Positions 50,215-64,000 of a DNA stretch of 64,000 bases are shown in pieces; position 1 is the first letter of the stretch, and every line of letters starts with the position of its first letter. Source of the DNA: Triops longicaudatus (Eukaryota; Arthropoda; Branchiopoda; Notostraca; Triopsidae); contig JAGQDJ010000151.1 of the NCBI GenBank assembly GCA_022885665.1, forward strand, positions 1 to 64,000. Direction: 5' to 3'. The position numbers were made by a program, and so were the translations under genes. The notes beneath the pieces are model-generated. The model did no database searches and had not been told where the DNA came from. It saw only the letters and a list, made by a program, of their open reading frames with translations.

Positions 50215-53200
50215 AAAAAAAAAAAGAAATCCGCCTGAGCAATCGATGGCCAATCATTAACTGCCGGAAGTAGTTCTGCGATTCAGTATTGCCTACAGAT
50301 ATAAATTCCCAAGCCTGGGGAGATGTAGGAAAAGGAAGCGATTTAGAGCACTAAAGGTGCCGGTGTACTGGCTCTTTTTCCCGTGACAATTGCCAAACTT
50401 CCACCGCACACAGCCCAAGCCAAGTTTCTTTGCCAACAATATGTGAATCCATTAAACGTTTCCCCACTAATGTGTTGGTGCTTGACATTTAGCCATAAAG
50501 AGGGGAAATTATTGCTTTCTCAACTTCGGAGTTTTTCTCACGATCCAAACGGACGGACGCGCTTCTCCGGAGACAACTTGACGGTTGACCGCGCGCAACG
50601 ATAACTCTTCCCTTGGCGCCTATTGTAAGGTGTCAATGCATTTCAAAACCATCCCACGCGTCCATCGAAATCAGGAAAACATTCATCTACTACCGCCCCC
50701 TGCTTCAACTATTCTGTACACAGTATCCCTTACTCCGCAGCGTGGGCCTACAGCTGCCGTTAAGAGTTGCGAACCTTTTCAGACTTAATGACCCATATTA
50801 GACCTATTCTTCCAACATGAACCCATCCCGAGGTCATCCCCACTTCTCCTGTCGGCCACGGGGGTCCCGGCGTCTCCCCCCTTTTTAGCTTCTTTTTTCC
50901 GACGAGCTGCAACCCCCTGACACCCCTTTTAATACGACAAGCCAGAGAGTTCGGAAAATATCATAAGGTTTCGCCCAGGTTTTCAACACCCTTGTCTTTC
51001 AGTGCAGGCTAAGTCTCAAATTGCTAAGCTGCTCTCATTTTCTCCCTTGCACCCTGATTCCTGCTAAAAATCCCGCGTTTCTCCTAAAGACTCATCGTAG
51101 GCCAAGAATGGAGAGTCTGTCGGGCAAGACATTATATATGCCAATGACGGACAGATGGTCTCAGCTGTTGTTGACAATACAGGGCGCCAAACATGACGTG
51201 TAATGCTGCACGTGACAATGTGTGAAACGTATACACCCTCTTGACAGAATGCAACCCTCCCTTGCTTTAGGAATGAAATGATATCCGAGTCGGCTTTATA
51301 AGAATTTTAAAAGATTCGAGTGGTTGCAAGGATCCTTGCTGTTGAGGTCGTATCACGTGTTCTCTCTTCTCTTCTTCCCTGTATCGCTCCAAAGCATACA
51401 CCTCTAATTTTGTTACACGTATAAGCTTTCCAGGTGGGGAAAATCGTCACCACCGGACCGTGACTGTTCACTTTTCTTTTCCCTCGGACGAAGTTGGGTG
51501 GATGAGAAAACTTTTTAGATTTTCACACATTCAATCCTCCTCAAATCAAATTACACACGCTATTAAAAAAAGCCTCTCGTAACACAATAAGCCATAACTA
51601 AATAAAACCATAGATATTCGGAAACATCTTTCAGGGAAAGAAAACGATTTCAAGCTCCCTTTTTTAGGATAAAGAAAAATAACAAAATTGCCAGGGGCGC
51701 CCTTAATGGTGTGTGAAATCTAGACCACAGAACATTCCCTTTCCACGCCATCCCTGGCGTTTATGCCCTACAACGCGAAGAAAAAAACAAGAAGTTTCTC
51801 AAGGTGCCCATGAATCTCATGAATAAACAGCACATCACCTTTGGTGGTACGGATATATAACCACGCGAGTTTCTTAAGCCGATGAAAGAGAGCAAAGCAA
51901 AAAAACGAAGCTCCAACTTTTCTTCATCTACGTTGCGAGCTTGAACAGTACAAAAGCTCCCGATGGAGTTCCTCGTGCAAAATATACACTCCCCGAGTAT
52001 GAAAAAGTCTCTCTGCGCAGAAAAAATAAATGTTGATGGAGAGGGAAATCTGCAAGCAAGGAACCCATAAGCGGAAGAAAAGCCTAATGTGAACCGCTAT
52101 GGCACTACGGGGTTAAAAATGGACCTTTCGGTTGATGTTCGTCATGAATGAGGATGGCACGCCCCTCTCCTGTACGAGGGCTTCCCATAATGGCCGTCTT
52201 TGTGGGTCCTTTCCTAACCCATGAGTCGAACAGTACTGAACTGACTAAAAAAAAATAGAACATTCGCCCTAGTACCACACACCGCACACCAAAGGAAAAA
52301 AAAAATAGGGCTGCATGGAAAACCGAATAGTGGCTCTTGATTTTTTATATACATATCTGGCCGTTGCTCTCTCTCTATATATATATTGCTCCTCATATCT
52401 ATTGGCCTCGTCTCCGCTCACTGCTGTTGGGTGATATCTTCACCATGCATGGTCAGAGGCTAGCGTTTGATAACCTCATGGGCTTGTTGTGTATACACGA
52501 CCTATGTCGTATACATATCCAATCTCGGTAGCTAACCATAGATAACGAAAGAGGAGTCTCCAAAACGGAAACAAACACATTCCCGAGGCCTAGTTTTTAC
52601 ACAATTTTCAAATCGCATTCTACCAATTTCCTCTCTTTTTGTGCTACTCGACGACAATCCAAACACTTATCCAAAAGAATGCATTGAAAGAAATGACAGA
52701 AAAGAACTTCAAAGGACTTCATTAAATCTCCCAAGTTTTCAAGAATATATAAGTCGATCAATTTTTCTTCCTCCGAAAAAAAAAAATCAGCTGGCACCTT
52801 GGTGTACATTTTAACTCACAAAAGATAATTCCAGCAGCAGCAACTTGGGTGTTTGGTCAAGCGCGTCAAGCCCGGACTACAATAGCGCAGCCACTAGATC
52901 TGAATGGGTCAAAACTAGATATATGTTTTTAGTCTTGAATGAACCTCGCTGTTCCTTCTCCAAACGCCAGTGACGGACCCAAAAGGGTCTATTATATAAC
53001 TAAAACTTACAGCCATTATTTCAATGCAACAGCGGGTCCTATTGTAGACCTATAGAACGCTTGATACACTATGGCTTTTCCTTGAAGTAATGGCGCAGTT
53101 TCAAAAGCCCCTACGCCTTGTGCACTTGTAGAATGAGCCAGGTATTCCAAGATTCCAACTTTTCCTCCGGTGATCAATAGACTACACAGACCACCTTTGC

Positions 53201-56200
53201 TGCTTCCCTGCTTGCTACACCTTTCCCCCCTCCTTTTGCACAATTCCCAGAAGCCACAGTACAGTACTCTTCTCTGTAGCTTTTCAGAAAGAGAAAAAGG
53301 GGATCTCTATTGTTGGCGACAACACCTTTCCTACTATGTTCTCAAGAGGACCAGCACATCATTCGAGGACTTGCATCATTTCTCTGACAATTTTTCGGGT
53401 CCCAAACTAATCGGGCGTCCCTTTGCTCTTTTGCTGAGCCTCTTTTTTTCATCCTTTTCAAGGGGTCTGAAAATCCTCAAAATTTTCTGCGCTTTATATC
53501 GATGAAAGATGGTGTAGAGGGGGTGTTTTAAAACTGTCATCTTCAAAGAAACTTCACCCAACGTCAAAATAGCGTACATTAAGCTGTCTGTCCAGCAGCT
53601 GAAACCTGACCTTTTTACAGGTCTGGTAGCTGTTTACAGGCTTCTGGGAGTTTAATTTACGCTAAAAGAAATCCATCTCCCCTGAAACGTGGATGAAATC
53701 AAAACCCTTAGGCCTCCCGAACCTTACCGAATTATTTACCCCACACATTCAAAACTTGCATCGTTTGTCGCTCTTTCTGCTTTTCTTCCAGACTTGACGA
53801 AGGAAACCCCGGAAAAAAAAGACACGTGATGCCCGAGCACAGTTCCAAAATACTAAACGGCCTTACCCCAAATCTGTCACCATGCCCCAAGACTCCCAAG
53901 ACATCCAAAACGACAAACTTAACGGCTCCACAACTTAAAAGTCGTTCCAACACATTCCCCCCATCTGCTAATCATTCCAGCTCCCTCTTTACCTTCCATT
54001 TTTTTTCCTTTTCTTACAAAAAAAAGACTCGCTCTCGTCTCTTTCGAGTGTCATTCCATGTTTAAACGTGTACGGCCTATACCGAGTGTCTACGACCGTA
54101 ACTCCCATCTCCCCCTACGACTAATTGCTCAAGTAAAGCCCAAGTGTAGATCTCTTATCAATTATCTTGTGCAAAGAGTAAAAACGGCTCCAAAAGTAAC
54201 CCCCCTCTTCCCTGGCTCAATGGAAGGCAAACACTCGGCATGCACACACAAAGGTGTGGCTTTGCTTTCTGTGAATGGCTGTAAGCTAAGTATATAGTAC
54301 TCGAAGCGGTTAAGAAAAATGTCCCCACGGAAGGGAAGATGTCGAGGAAAGTTGAAATGTAAATAGCTCAGTGATCGAGTCACATACTTGAAATTAAAAA
54401 GGGGATGTCAGTATTTGTGGCGTGTTAGTTGGGCCATGCAATTCTCGAGCACATGGGGGGGGTGCGTTTTGAGTCCCTTCTTAACCGATAGACTACATGC
54501 CCCTATTCGCACACGGCACGGCGACAAGGATTTCGAGAGGATTTCAACAGGGAGAGAAGGGGTGAAATTGAGAATGCTATACTCGTATACTGCTGGCGCC
54601 CCATGTGTATAGTTGGAGTATGTAGTAAGCCGAGTTTTGGTTGCATTCCACGGAATCCTGAGCCTCTTTACCTCCCTATCCCCACTCACCCTTTTACCCC
54701 TCACCCAGCACAAAACGGCCACAAGATTTCTGGTTTCCGCCAAAGTGACATGTTTATTTGCCACTCGGGCTAAATCTTCCACTTCCATCCCCGTTTTCAT
54801 TACCGAGAACGCCTTCTTCGGCCATTCGGTCGTGACCAACAACAATCAAGATCTAAATTGGCAACACGTATCGCAACGAGGCTTCCTACGGCGCAATGTC
54901 ATATTACGTATTTTCTAAATTGCTCTGTAAAGGGCCCATAACTGTCACGTAACTTGCAATGATACGCCAGGACGGCCGTCTTGGTTTTGCATTCGAATTG
55001 GGGGAAGCGCATTACTGTACCTTAATGAGCCTTTACAAGCCGATGGCTCCGAACTGCGGCTTACTTTCAGGGGATCCCACTGACAGCGGGGGGAAAAAGT
55101 TGAAAGCAGTTGTCACAAAATTGGCCACATCCGTTGACTGTTGTGACACAACAGAGCCTCATCTCGAACAGCGGGTGTAATTTTACTCGAAAATGTCTGT
55201 GCGAGAAACGCCGATTACAGTCAATGCTGGTAGGGATGATATCCTCACGAATCCATTAAGGAACACGCTCTCAATTTTTAGAGCACGAAATGCTTAGATC
55301 TTAGCTGTTACCGCTTCTTTGCTAAGTAGTCCAAAAATCGCAAAAAAAAGACCCAACAGCTAATGCGATGCAGTCAAACATAAACACGTACTACCAGTCG
55401 GCATACAGTCGAGCACCACTGGCGCCTCATCTGTTGACGTCTCTCCGTCCGAAAGTGCCAGGTCTGTATGTTACTATCTTGCAAGAATGTTGAGTCTCCT
55501 GCCATATTATGCGCCCTCCTGCAGTTTAATTAAGGAAAGAGAGCAGTATAGTACAAGATTCCGAGCCGGGAGTCGACAAAAAAGTTCCAATTAGCTGCCA
55601 TAATCAGTCCAGGAATAGCAAAAAGTTCCGAATTTTATCTTTACAGGCGATCTATCTTGTAAAATAGCTGGTTTGTAAGAGGCTGACACAAAATCTCGCA
55701 AGCCCTTCACATTTGTACTTTTTGGGAGATAGTTTTCCAAGTTTTTGGCACAAGCCACATATCCCGTCACGTAAGACAGCACACGAAGGGGGAGAAACAG
55801 AGTCAAGCACTTAGGAAAATGTCATGCATGTGCAACATTGTCGATAACGAGGGGAAGTGCCTATCATCTACAGCATCTTCTGCATTCTTGAGTAATGGAG
55901 ACTTGGCTTGCAGCCGGCTTGCTCAGGTTCAAAGTCATTGCATGGGAGCTCGAACAGGGGGTGGAGGGTGGGCGAGGGTTAAACCTTACTAGTATAGTGG
56001 AACCATACCAGAAACAGCAGTTTTCATCTCGACGCTGGGTGACTTCAAGCGATTAGCCAATTTGCAATTTCTCCCCTCATCTCCTCTAAAGAAAGTTTAC
56101 GCCATATTTCAAGAAAAAAGCAGTACCATCTGTTTAAAGAAAAACAGTCTTAGTTAGATGTTTACAAATTAGGTAAGCTTTTCTGAAAAAGCGAAACAGA

Positions 56201-57039
56201 AGCAGCATTCAAGTACTTTTTCTATAAAAATCCTGTCGGTGCCAAGATAGCACGTCCCCTAAATGTACAAGTTGCGCTCTATTTACAGCAAAAGCTATTC
56301 AACATTTTATAAGACGGCCTGTCGTAACTTGTCAGCACAGCGTCCACTTGGCCAAAACCCGTGACATATTTTAGTACCCCCGAAAATTTTAATTACTATG
56401 GGACTGGCCAAGCATGACATACCCAAGAACTCGCAGTAAAAATGAGAAGAGTTTCTTTTCTTGAGCTTGAAAAATATGTTCCAACCAAAAATGTTATATG
56501 CAAAAGGGCCAAGAGCACTGCATAAAGAGAACTTCGAGTACTCTTGACAATCTCAAGAAGTGCTGAAGGGTCCGAAACGGATTTAAGACTTCACATCTTC
56601 AGACTTTTCGCCTCCCCCTTCACTTTTTTAATTTTCAAAAAATAAGAAATATTTCCCCCTAACAACTCCACCAAAGAAAAGAAGCGGAACAGCTTGGTAT
56701 GTTAAAAAAAAGCAGCCCTTCGACTTCATTTCTCTCTTTTTTTTTACCCAATGCCCAGGAAAATATCGATGATTCAGGAGTTGGACAAAGAATAAGGTAC
56801 CTTTCTCCCCTCGTCTCTAGCTTTGCTTGACTCAAGAAAGCCGACCAGCAGACATCCTCTCTCCAGTATAACACCACATTAACATGCACATAAGAAAATT
56901 GAACATTTCTCACCCAAAGAAAGATGAGAGAAAGGAAAACGTCCCTCATCCTCTACAAAGCCACAATTATGAGAGGAAGGTGTGAAAATTTCCGAACCCC
57001 AGCCTGCAAGCAGATACAGGTTTGCGGGAGGGTGGAAAA

Positions 57040-57070
57040 ATGGCAGAGGGGGTTTCAGACCCCCCATGCA
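57040..57070. repeat. Short G/C palindromic repeat fragment
   Basis: GAGGGGGTTTCAGACCCCCC is an imperfect palindrome similar in style to the GGGGTTTGAATCCCC block near 14131. It may be a remnant of the same class of short G-rich elements. No boundaries or duplications can be assigned. Confidence 0.25.
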
Positions 57071-60000
57071 CCTTAAAACATGGAACCAAGGATTCTCAAG
57101 CTTTCACAGGTGGCATAAGTCAGTGGAAGAAGCCGCTACTGCGCATTACAATACCGAGTTTCAGACTTAATCTGGTATGCATCGAAGTAGTGATGCTGGT
57201 GGTTTTTAGTTATGAAGGATGAGGAAACTCCACTCAATTTCTAACCCAACCCCTTGTTCTGCCCAGTCCTCAAAGATGGGTATCTAGAAGACAGAGGCCA
57301 ACGGGGTAGGCCTGAGGGAACGAGGGTTAAAACTAAATTACCCGAACACAATAGATGCTTAGATCTTTTCACTGTTACAGCTTGAACATCATCCATTTCC
57401 CAGAATTCTTTTAGTTATCCGGAAATCTGGTGCATAATCACTTCTCCACTTAGGTCTGTCTCGTAGCTTTACGTTTAGTTTCGAATGTTCGAACTACTAG
57501 AAAATCAACAAACGTTCTTTTAACAATGCCTTGCTTTCTTCTACTTCATTACGCTTCTGCCGAGCTCCAAATTATCCAACATCCGGCTCGTCTATATCAT
57601 CATCGCTCCTTCATTCTTCCCAAAAAGAAGAGAAAAAAAAGAGAAAAAGATCAAGTAGAGTCTTCAGGTTCAAGTTTGGGATGCTGTGACTGATAACTTG
57701 AGCTCGACGCCTGTGAGCTAATTTCAAACCACCCAAACGTCCTACTCCACTTGCCATGACTGATTATACAAACTTGGACCATCAGAGAGAATCTAGAGCC
57801 CCAACAAAAGTTACAGGAAAAAACAAAATCTGCGAAACAAGAAATAAGCAACATGGCGCTATGCTACAAACTTTCCCCGGTTCATCTTTCAAGTCTCGCA
57901 TGCCAGGCTCGTTTTTCTTTTCTCTTTTTTATTCTTTTGAACTATTTCAATCAAACAAAATCTTAGGCAAGGGCGCGGTTTGATACTCAGCATCAACTAA
58001 CTCCCTTCCATCACGACAGTCTCGGTGCCCGGGACCTAAAAGAATTGGCTGCACTATAGGCAATCTTGGCCAATGATAAACGACACCATCGGGCTGATCG
58101 CCGTCCAAAAAGAACGGTGATCTATTGCTCTTTGCCGCTTTGGAAAGAAAAACGTTACAAACTCAACTTTTAACTTTAGCACTCCCCAGTTCTTACACGG
58201 AAATGAATAAACAATGCGGGTGGGCTCGGCACCTTCTTTTCTCCTCACTCGCGTATTTTCTACACAAGGGCTTCTCACTCAACTCTTCCTAACACGAAAG
58301 CCTTGTTCCCCCCAAAAGCTGTGCGGCTGCATAAATGAAGCTCCAAGGCTTTATAGAAACAATATCATAAAAAGGTCTACGCGAACTCCTAACCTTCACT
58401 TATGGCTTGAACTTGAACATGCATAAATTGGAAATTACAAAGGGCCACTTCGCCGCCAAAGAGATTGTCATCGACGTATTGCACTTTCCACACTAAGCTA
58501 ATCAAGCTTCCTTTCATGCTCAGTACCTATGAAACAGCCAAGGGCTCGGAAGAAAGCTTTCAAACTGCCTCAGTGTATTCCCTTTGCCAATAGGCGTGGC
58601 TCCCGGTCGTTCGTGAATGCAACTCATCATTAGCTTTATCACCTAAGATCCAAAACTGAACTCCTCTTACCGTGCGTAATACAATACCTTTATATACACT
58701 GGCTTACTCATAAAATTAGAGAATTAATTCCCCCAGCAGTACGTTCATCAACAAGCTCTCAGGAAACACTCGTAAACCAAGGTTACCGTAACTAAGCGTT
58801 GTTTTCTGGTATATTGTCTATGTTATGTCGGGCACGATTTCTTTCGTATATTCCTATTGTATTTTTCTATTTTTGAAGGGTGACACGGCACGCCTTTTTC
58901 AACCGCATTTAGCTCGCAATAGGCGACGCTTGTATTCTGTCAAACTCTAACAAGTCAAATCAAGGCTTTCGGAAAAGTTCGCTGTAGGCTCGACGGGGAG
59001 TTTTCTTCACTATGGCAACAATGAGCATTTACGCTTAGTTTACTTTTGTCGTTCTATTGCCAGGAAGCGCCGGGAAAACAGACGAGGGGCGAAAAACAAA
59101 AGACAATCGCATGTTTGACCTTTAGACATGGTTTATGTAGCCGAGCCAAAACGGAAAGAAAATAGGTGAAGCAAAAGAAAGCCGTCTCCAAAACTTACCG
59201 TATTGTACCGTACGACTACGAATACTTGACAAACAAACGAAACGGGCCCATCTCGGGCTCTCCTTGGCCGAAGCTAAAGCGGGAAACAGAGTCAGGATGT
59301 AAAGCTCTGCTATAAACCTGAGCCCAGTGCAAATATTTGTCCTCCAGCCTGCCGTTACTGCTGTTTGCCTAGCACTCATTTGCATAACCTCGATCTACCT
59401 CTTGTGTCTCTTCGTAAACGTTCGTTTCAAGTCTATAACGTGGGCTTGTTATGCCTTCAAGTTGAGCCACACGAGAATTGCCGGCTAACAAACTCGTACA
59501 GCATCCCCGAGTCTGTTTTTCTTCAACCACCCTTCCATCTTCAGTTCTTGGACATGAAAACTTCCCCAACGAAACGTGCCAGCGAGCTAACAAACACTCT
59601 CCCTATCCGACATGTAGATTGGGCCTAACTTAATCATCCAACTTTGGTTGCAGCAAACATACACCCATACGCTTCCTAAATAGATAATTGCATTATCTCC
59701 CAAGTATTTGCCAAAAAGGGGGTGCCAAACGGTTCCCACTGAACAGTCCATTCAGCAAACTCTCTGCTGCCCCCTCCACCAACCCTTTCATGCGCTTCTC
59801 GGCCCCTTTGACTGCTCATCCTTGACTCCCATGTCTAGGGCTCCCCAGTCTGCGCTAAGTGATGGATAGATCACACTCTGAACCGCAGATTGCAACCACC
59901 CCCCTCTCTTTCAAAACTACATCACTTTCTTATTCGACTTATTCTCGTACCGCAAGGGAGCGTTTTGGTACAGCGAATCCGTACTATAGATCGCCAAGTC

Positions 60001-62510
60001 AAGAGAACACGAAACATCACCCCTTTTAGCAAAGGTCACCCAGATTACGGTTGGCTCGAGGCTCCCAACTGCTTCCCCAACTTCTCCCCTGCTGGGCCTA
60101 ATGGAGCTCCTTGCAGGGGATACAGAGACGCCGGGCAAAAAGAATAACGAGAGGGGGTTTCCTTATACACTGGCAAGATTGAGAGCGTCGATGCAAGGGG
60201 GGACAGAAGAAGTACAAAAAATAGCCCCGTTTTTCACCGTTTGGCAACTGGTGTGATGTGGACCAGAAACTTGATTACGCTCTATTGTCTCTTCTAGCAC
60301 ATTTTCGTGCTTCATGTCAAAAGCCTTAGGTGACTTTTCAACCACAAAGGGGTTTGTAGTCCGCAAAACTACCCAAATTCCTTGTAATGCGCCTTGCTTG
60401 CAGTAAAAATTGAAGCATGTTCGAGAAGCCCATAGGGAAGTCGTACGTCTCTGTCAGTCTTCATGTTATGCTTTCAAAAGACGTGGCAATGACTCCAAAA
60501 GCCCATTCCACCCACACCCCAACCCGCCATCCCGCTTTTACGTCTTGCTATTCTCCAAACCGATAATGTTGAGCGGCTAAAACGGGGCAGCTCATTAAGA
60601 CATTTGGCTTGTGCTACACAACACACGCTTAGCTTACTGATTTCCTGAAACCACCATTTTTTCAGTACCCCCAAAATAGATGCAACATTCCAGACCTTAA
60701 CAATGCCGCTGCAAACGAATGGCTCACTTTTTTATACACAACGGGGCGAAACGTAGGCGTAGATGACGTTTTCGCTCCGATCCCCGCGCGGAATGCCCGG
60801 CAGCCACTTGTTATGTCACTGATATTGTTATGAAGATGGGTTCATCGATAGAAAAAAAGGGACTCCAGAGTTCAAGAGAATAGTCATGTTGATCACGATC
60901 TGGCGATAGGGCTAACAGACCCGTCTTACCGACAAGATTGAAGGTTTTATTCAAATTAGCTTCTAATGATGCGTGAAAACGGGGCAGAAGGCCAATGTGG
61001 CGTGGTTCCTTAACATGTTCAAGACAACGTCTGCATTTCTGCCTCAGTTTCTAAAGCTACTAGAACACTTCGATTATGATTTCTTCCACTGGTACCGTTT
61101 TCCTGACGGTCCCGACAGAATCACTTACAGACACGCAAAGTTAATAGCGCCACAGCAGGGAGTTTCGCTGATCGCTCAACTCGCTCTATATGAAAAATTA
61201 ACGTTCAAAATCTTTGACCAGGTTTCAAATGACCTTCAATGTATCGTAAAACTGACACAACAGACCTAATCTACCGCAAAAACCTGAATTTAATGATCAA
61301 ACATACTTTACGTCCTAGCTCCCATCCCTGCCAAGATGAACAGATTTAGCATTGTCTTTGACTTTCAAGAAAAACTCACTCCATCCACCACGCAGTCGTA
61401 AAATAGTCTCGGTCCACATTTCGGTTCACATCATTTACAGCTGTGTTTTCAAGCACGAAAACCGCAAATCACATTGCTTCAATCGCAAAAAGAACCACGA
61501 CCCTTATTTGCCCGATATTCATTATGCAAATTTTTCGCTTTGCAGACTAGCAACAGTAAGGGAGACTAAAGGAGAAAAAAAGTTGTGAAACATAATAACT
61601 CCGTTCCCGTTATGCTCCATATTTTCGTGTCCACCGTGAAAGGAAATAATTCCATCTGAGACTTTGCACGCAACAACTGATACTTGCTGTCAAGTCGCCG
61701 CCAATGTAACCTATTTCGCGCTTTCTTTTGAAAAGCCCTTGGTCAAGGCAACAAGTCCAAAACTAAACACGCTAGTCCAACTGCTTAAGATTAGCTTAAT
61801 CGCCGGAGCGCGCCACTCTTCCAAGGCCAAGGCAAGACGCTTGAATATGCCGGCGAACTCCCCAGAAAGCTTCCCGGATCCGGTTATGCAAAAACGCAAA
61901 TTAATTCGCGCCAAAAATCCGCGTCCGAAGAAAATCGAAATTAAGTGCGTTTCAATCAACGTCTAAAGCGTATTGACATCACAAGCGTGAAAGACAACGC
62001 TCGAGGCCGAAAAACCTATTCCACTACTCGTTAAAGGAACTCCAAGGAAAATAAAAACCCAGCCACAACCGAGAACTGCAATTAGCACGCTATTGACGAA
62101 TGTGTAACGCCGATCTCCCGATCCGATTAAACGAATCTCCCAAAAGTCCTGTCGTACACTTTTTTATTATTTTCTACAGGAAGGCGTTTCTTTCTCATGA
62201 AACGTAGACAGATTGTATTCTCCTATTTCATATTTTTTTTTCAGAAGTACATTTTCGCTGGACGCAATAAAGTGTTCCAAAACAGGCTCGCAGCCCATGC
62301 ACGATGCAAACTAAATTAGCCCCATCCGTGTTCAAGTAATTATCAACGACTTGCGAGATGTGACGCGACAGTTATAGTGGCGTGGTTCTCCCCTTCACCA
62401 ATCAACTTTTCTTAATGAGACGACAATTACGGGGACGTCGAGCTTGAAACAAAAGCGAAAATAAAAACCGATTGCCGAACTGGTTTAGCCCGACATTCCT
62501 CGCCGTCTTT

Positions 62511-62551
62511 TTTTATTTTTATTTTTTTTTTTTTATTTTTTTTTTTTTTTG
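62511..62551. repeat. Poly-T low-complexity tract
   Basis: Forty bases of T interrupted by a few A. Low-complexity sequence with no visible function. Confidence 0.7.
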
Positions 62552-64000
62552 TCCACGGCCACGACTTTACAGAACGAAAATTGCGAAATTATGGACGCTG
62601 TTGTAAACACCGATTTTCGGCAGATACGGCGCACGTAAGTAAGGAAAGACACCCGGAAGGTATGCCAATCAATATTGGACGCATGGGGCCCATCTTTCGT
62701 CAAACGGAACTATTATCAGTCATGTGGTCAGCTCATCAACTTAACGAAAAGACGACTTGAAAGTACGCCCCAAGAGACACAGAAACGCCTTGTTTTCCAT
62801 TAACTTGGCCTTTTTGACGACTTTCCAAAAACCCGGCACCCCGGCAGATCAAATGTCGCCCTCGGAACTCACCCTGAACTCAGTCGCATAAGACAACATC
62901 TACAGATGCGCATTTCAGTCACTTTTCTTCCTTTTTTTTTTCATGTCAGGCCTACAGTTTCGAGTTTTGTACATGACTCGCCTTTCACATTCCACAAGCC
63001 CCCAACAACGGCCTTTGTTTCCAATAACTGGAAAAAATAAACACAAAAAATTACCCAATAAACGGCCCGTGATAAAGTCAACGGCGTAACAGCTGAGAAT
63101 GGAAAACATCCTCCGAACAACGCCGACATTTAAAACAAGAGCCCTGACCCAAAGTTAATCACCAGCCCATCAACTAATTTCCGAAATCTTTCATTAACTG
63201 CAACAGGGCGGTTATTAACGAGTTCCTATCAAAACAGGAAGAACTTTGGGGAAATTAAACTCAATTATTGGGCGTTGATTGAGTTCAACGAGGTCGACAA
63301 CGTAACTGATCTTTAGGGACCGTCACCGACCCCCTTTAAGTCAAGTAATACCCCTCCATCGAAATAATGAAGATGGTAGACCCCCATTAAAACCCATCAA
63401 GCCGGCACCTTCCCTTCACACGTTACCGAAATCTATCCCGGGTGGAGCTGAACGAGTTTTTGTTACACCATCCCCTCCGACAAACCTGAAAGGTAAGAAA
63501 GGCTTCGCCTAGCTTTAGCGTAACCCTCTCTCGACTCATTCTTTCTTCTTCGCTTTCCCTCGGTTTTCCAAGATCCCCGGTGAGGTTCATCCCTCGTCTG
63601 CGTCATAAAATACAAAAATAGGCTTCATTGCCCAAGCCTCTTGCATCGTTTCGGGAACGAACACCCCCAAATTCTTAACCCTTGCCATAAAAAATGTGAT
63701 TGAGGCCAATGGGAGGTACCTTTTCTCCTTTAATTGCCTCATTTCTCGACACCATCCATTTCATCCTTGGAATATTTGATTTATCGTCTTCCAAATCTTA
63801 GAATCCACTTACCTCTTTTTTTCATTTAAAAAATCTCACCCTCCGTAACCCTCACGCAGTACGAATCACCTGAGCCCTGTTGCGTCATCAGGAAATGAAA
63901 CAACGTGCGGAAATTGTGGTTGGCAAAAACCCATTGAAATATGGAACAAGTTCCTGTAAGTAGGAGTGAATTTTCGGGCACCCCACAGAATCTAATCGAG

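Larger units (their letters stand above)
49048..64000. other. Non-coding stretch upstream of the robo Ig1 exon
   Basis: Almost 15 kb without a coding region I can support. The open frames are at most about 145 codons, and none has family landmarks or consistent splice partners. Because the Ig1 exon begins mid-codon after an acceptor, this is most simply the 5' intron of robo, with the signal-peptide exon hidden here as a short exon or beyond the right edge. It holds a 90-base poly-T with one undetermined base (49706-49795), a (CA)n microsatellite (50196-50214), poly-T near 62511-62551 and a short G-rich palindrome near 57045-57067. Confidence 0.6.

Noticed and set aside
57651..57854. Possible robo signal-peptide exon (MLLISCFADFVFS...)
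   Set aside because: The start is hydrophobic, but the only decent donor would end in T and create a TGA when joined to the Ig1 exon.

Overview
This is a eukaryotic nuclear window. Most introns are 48-80 bp with GT..AG ends and the exons are small. The recognisable genes are animal, and the Roundabout and Enhancer of Polycomb proteins look arthropod-like. I infer a small-intron arthropod, most likely a branchiopod crustacean of the Daphnia type; nothing in the window proves the species. There is no operon, CRISPR array, rRNA or tRNA that I could support.

Layout. (1) About 0-1.9 kb: no gene, with a transposon end near the left edge. (2) 1.9-12.8 kb: three intact genes head-to-tail on the minus strand. 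These are Enhancer of Polycomb (8 exons, 714 aa), coatomer zeta (4 exons, 178 aa) and WDR35/IFT121 (22 exons, 1163 aa). I placed every splice site of these three by reading phase, and all frames close. (3) 13-20.7 kb: a zone of decayed or unrecognised genes. A KIF23/Pavarotti-like kinesin on the plus strand has lost its 5' exons and carries three in-frame stops, a one-base deletion, a lost splice donor and two altered catalytic motifs. It is flanked on the minus strand by multi-exon reading frames that I cannot name, one of them with an in-frame TGA and a probable frameshift. Related hAT-like transposon ends lie at 13.3 kb and 20.3 kb. (4) 21.3-49.0 kb: a Roundabout axon-guidance receptor on the minus strand, with five Ig domains, three FN3 domains, one membrane span and a cytoplasmic tail with conserved motifs. 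Twelve compact exons sit in 5 kb, and the Ig1 exon lies 22.2 kb upstream. (5) 49.0-64 kb: no supportable coding sequence, probably the first intron or upstream region of robo.

The intact genes do separate jobs: chromatin acetylation (NuA4), COPI vesicles, retrograde ciliary transport and axon guidance. They form no joint pathway. The most interesting signals are the decaying kinesin block and the split architecture of robo. I found no convincing undescribed system.
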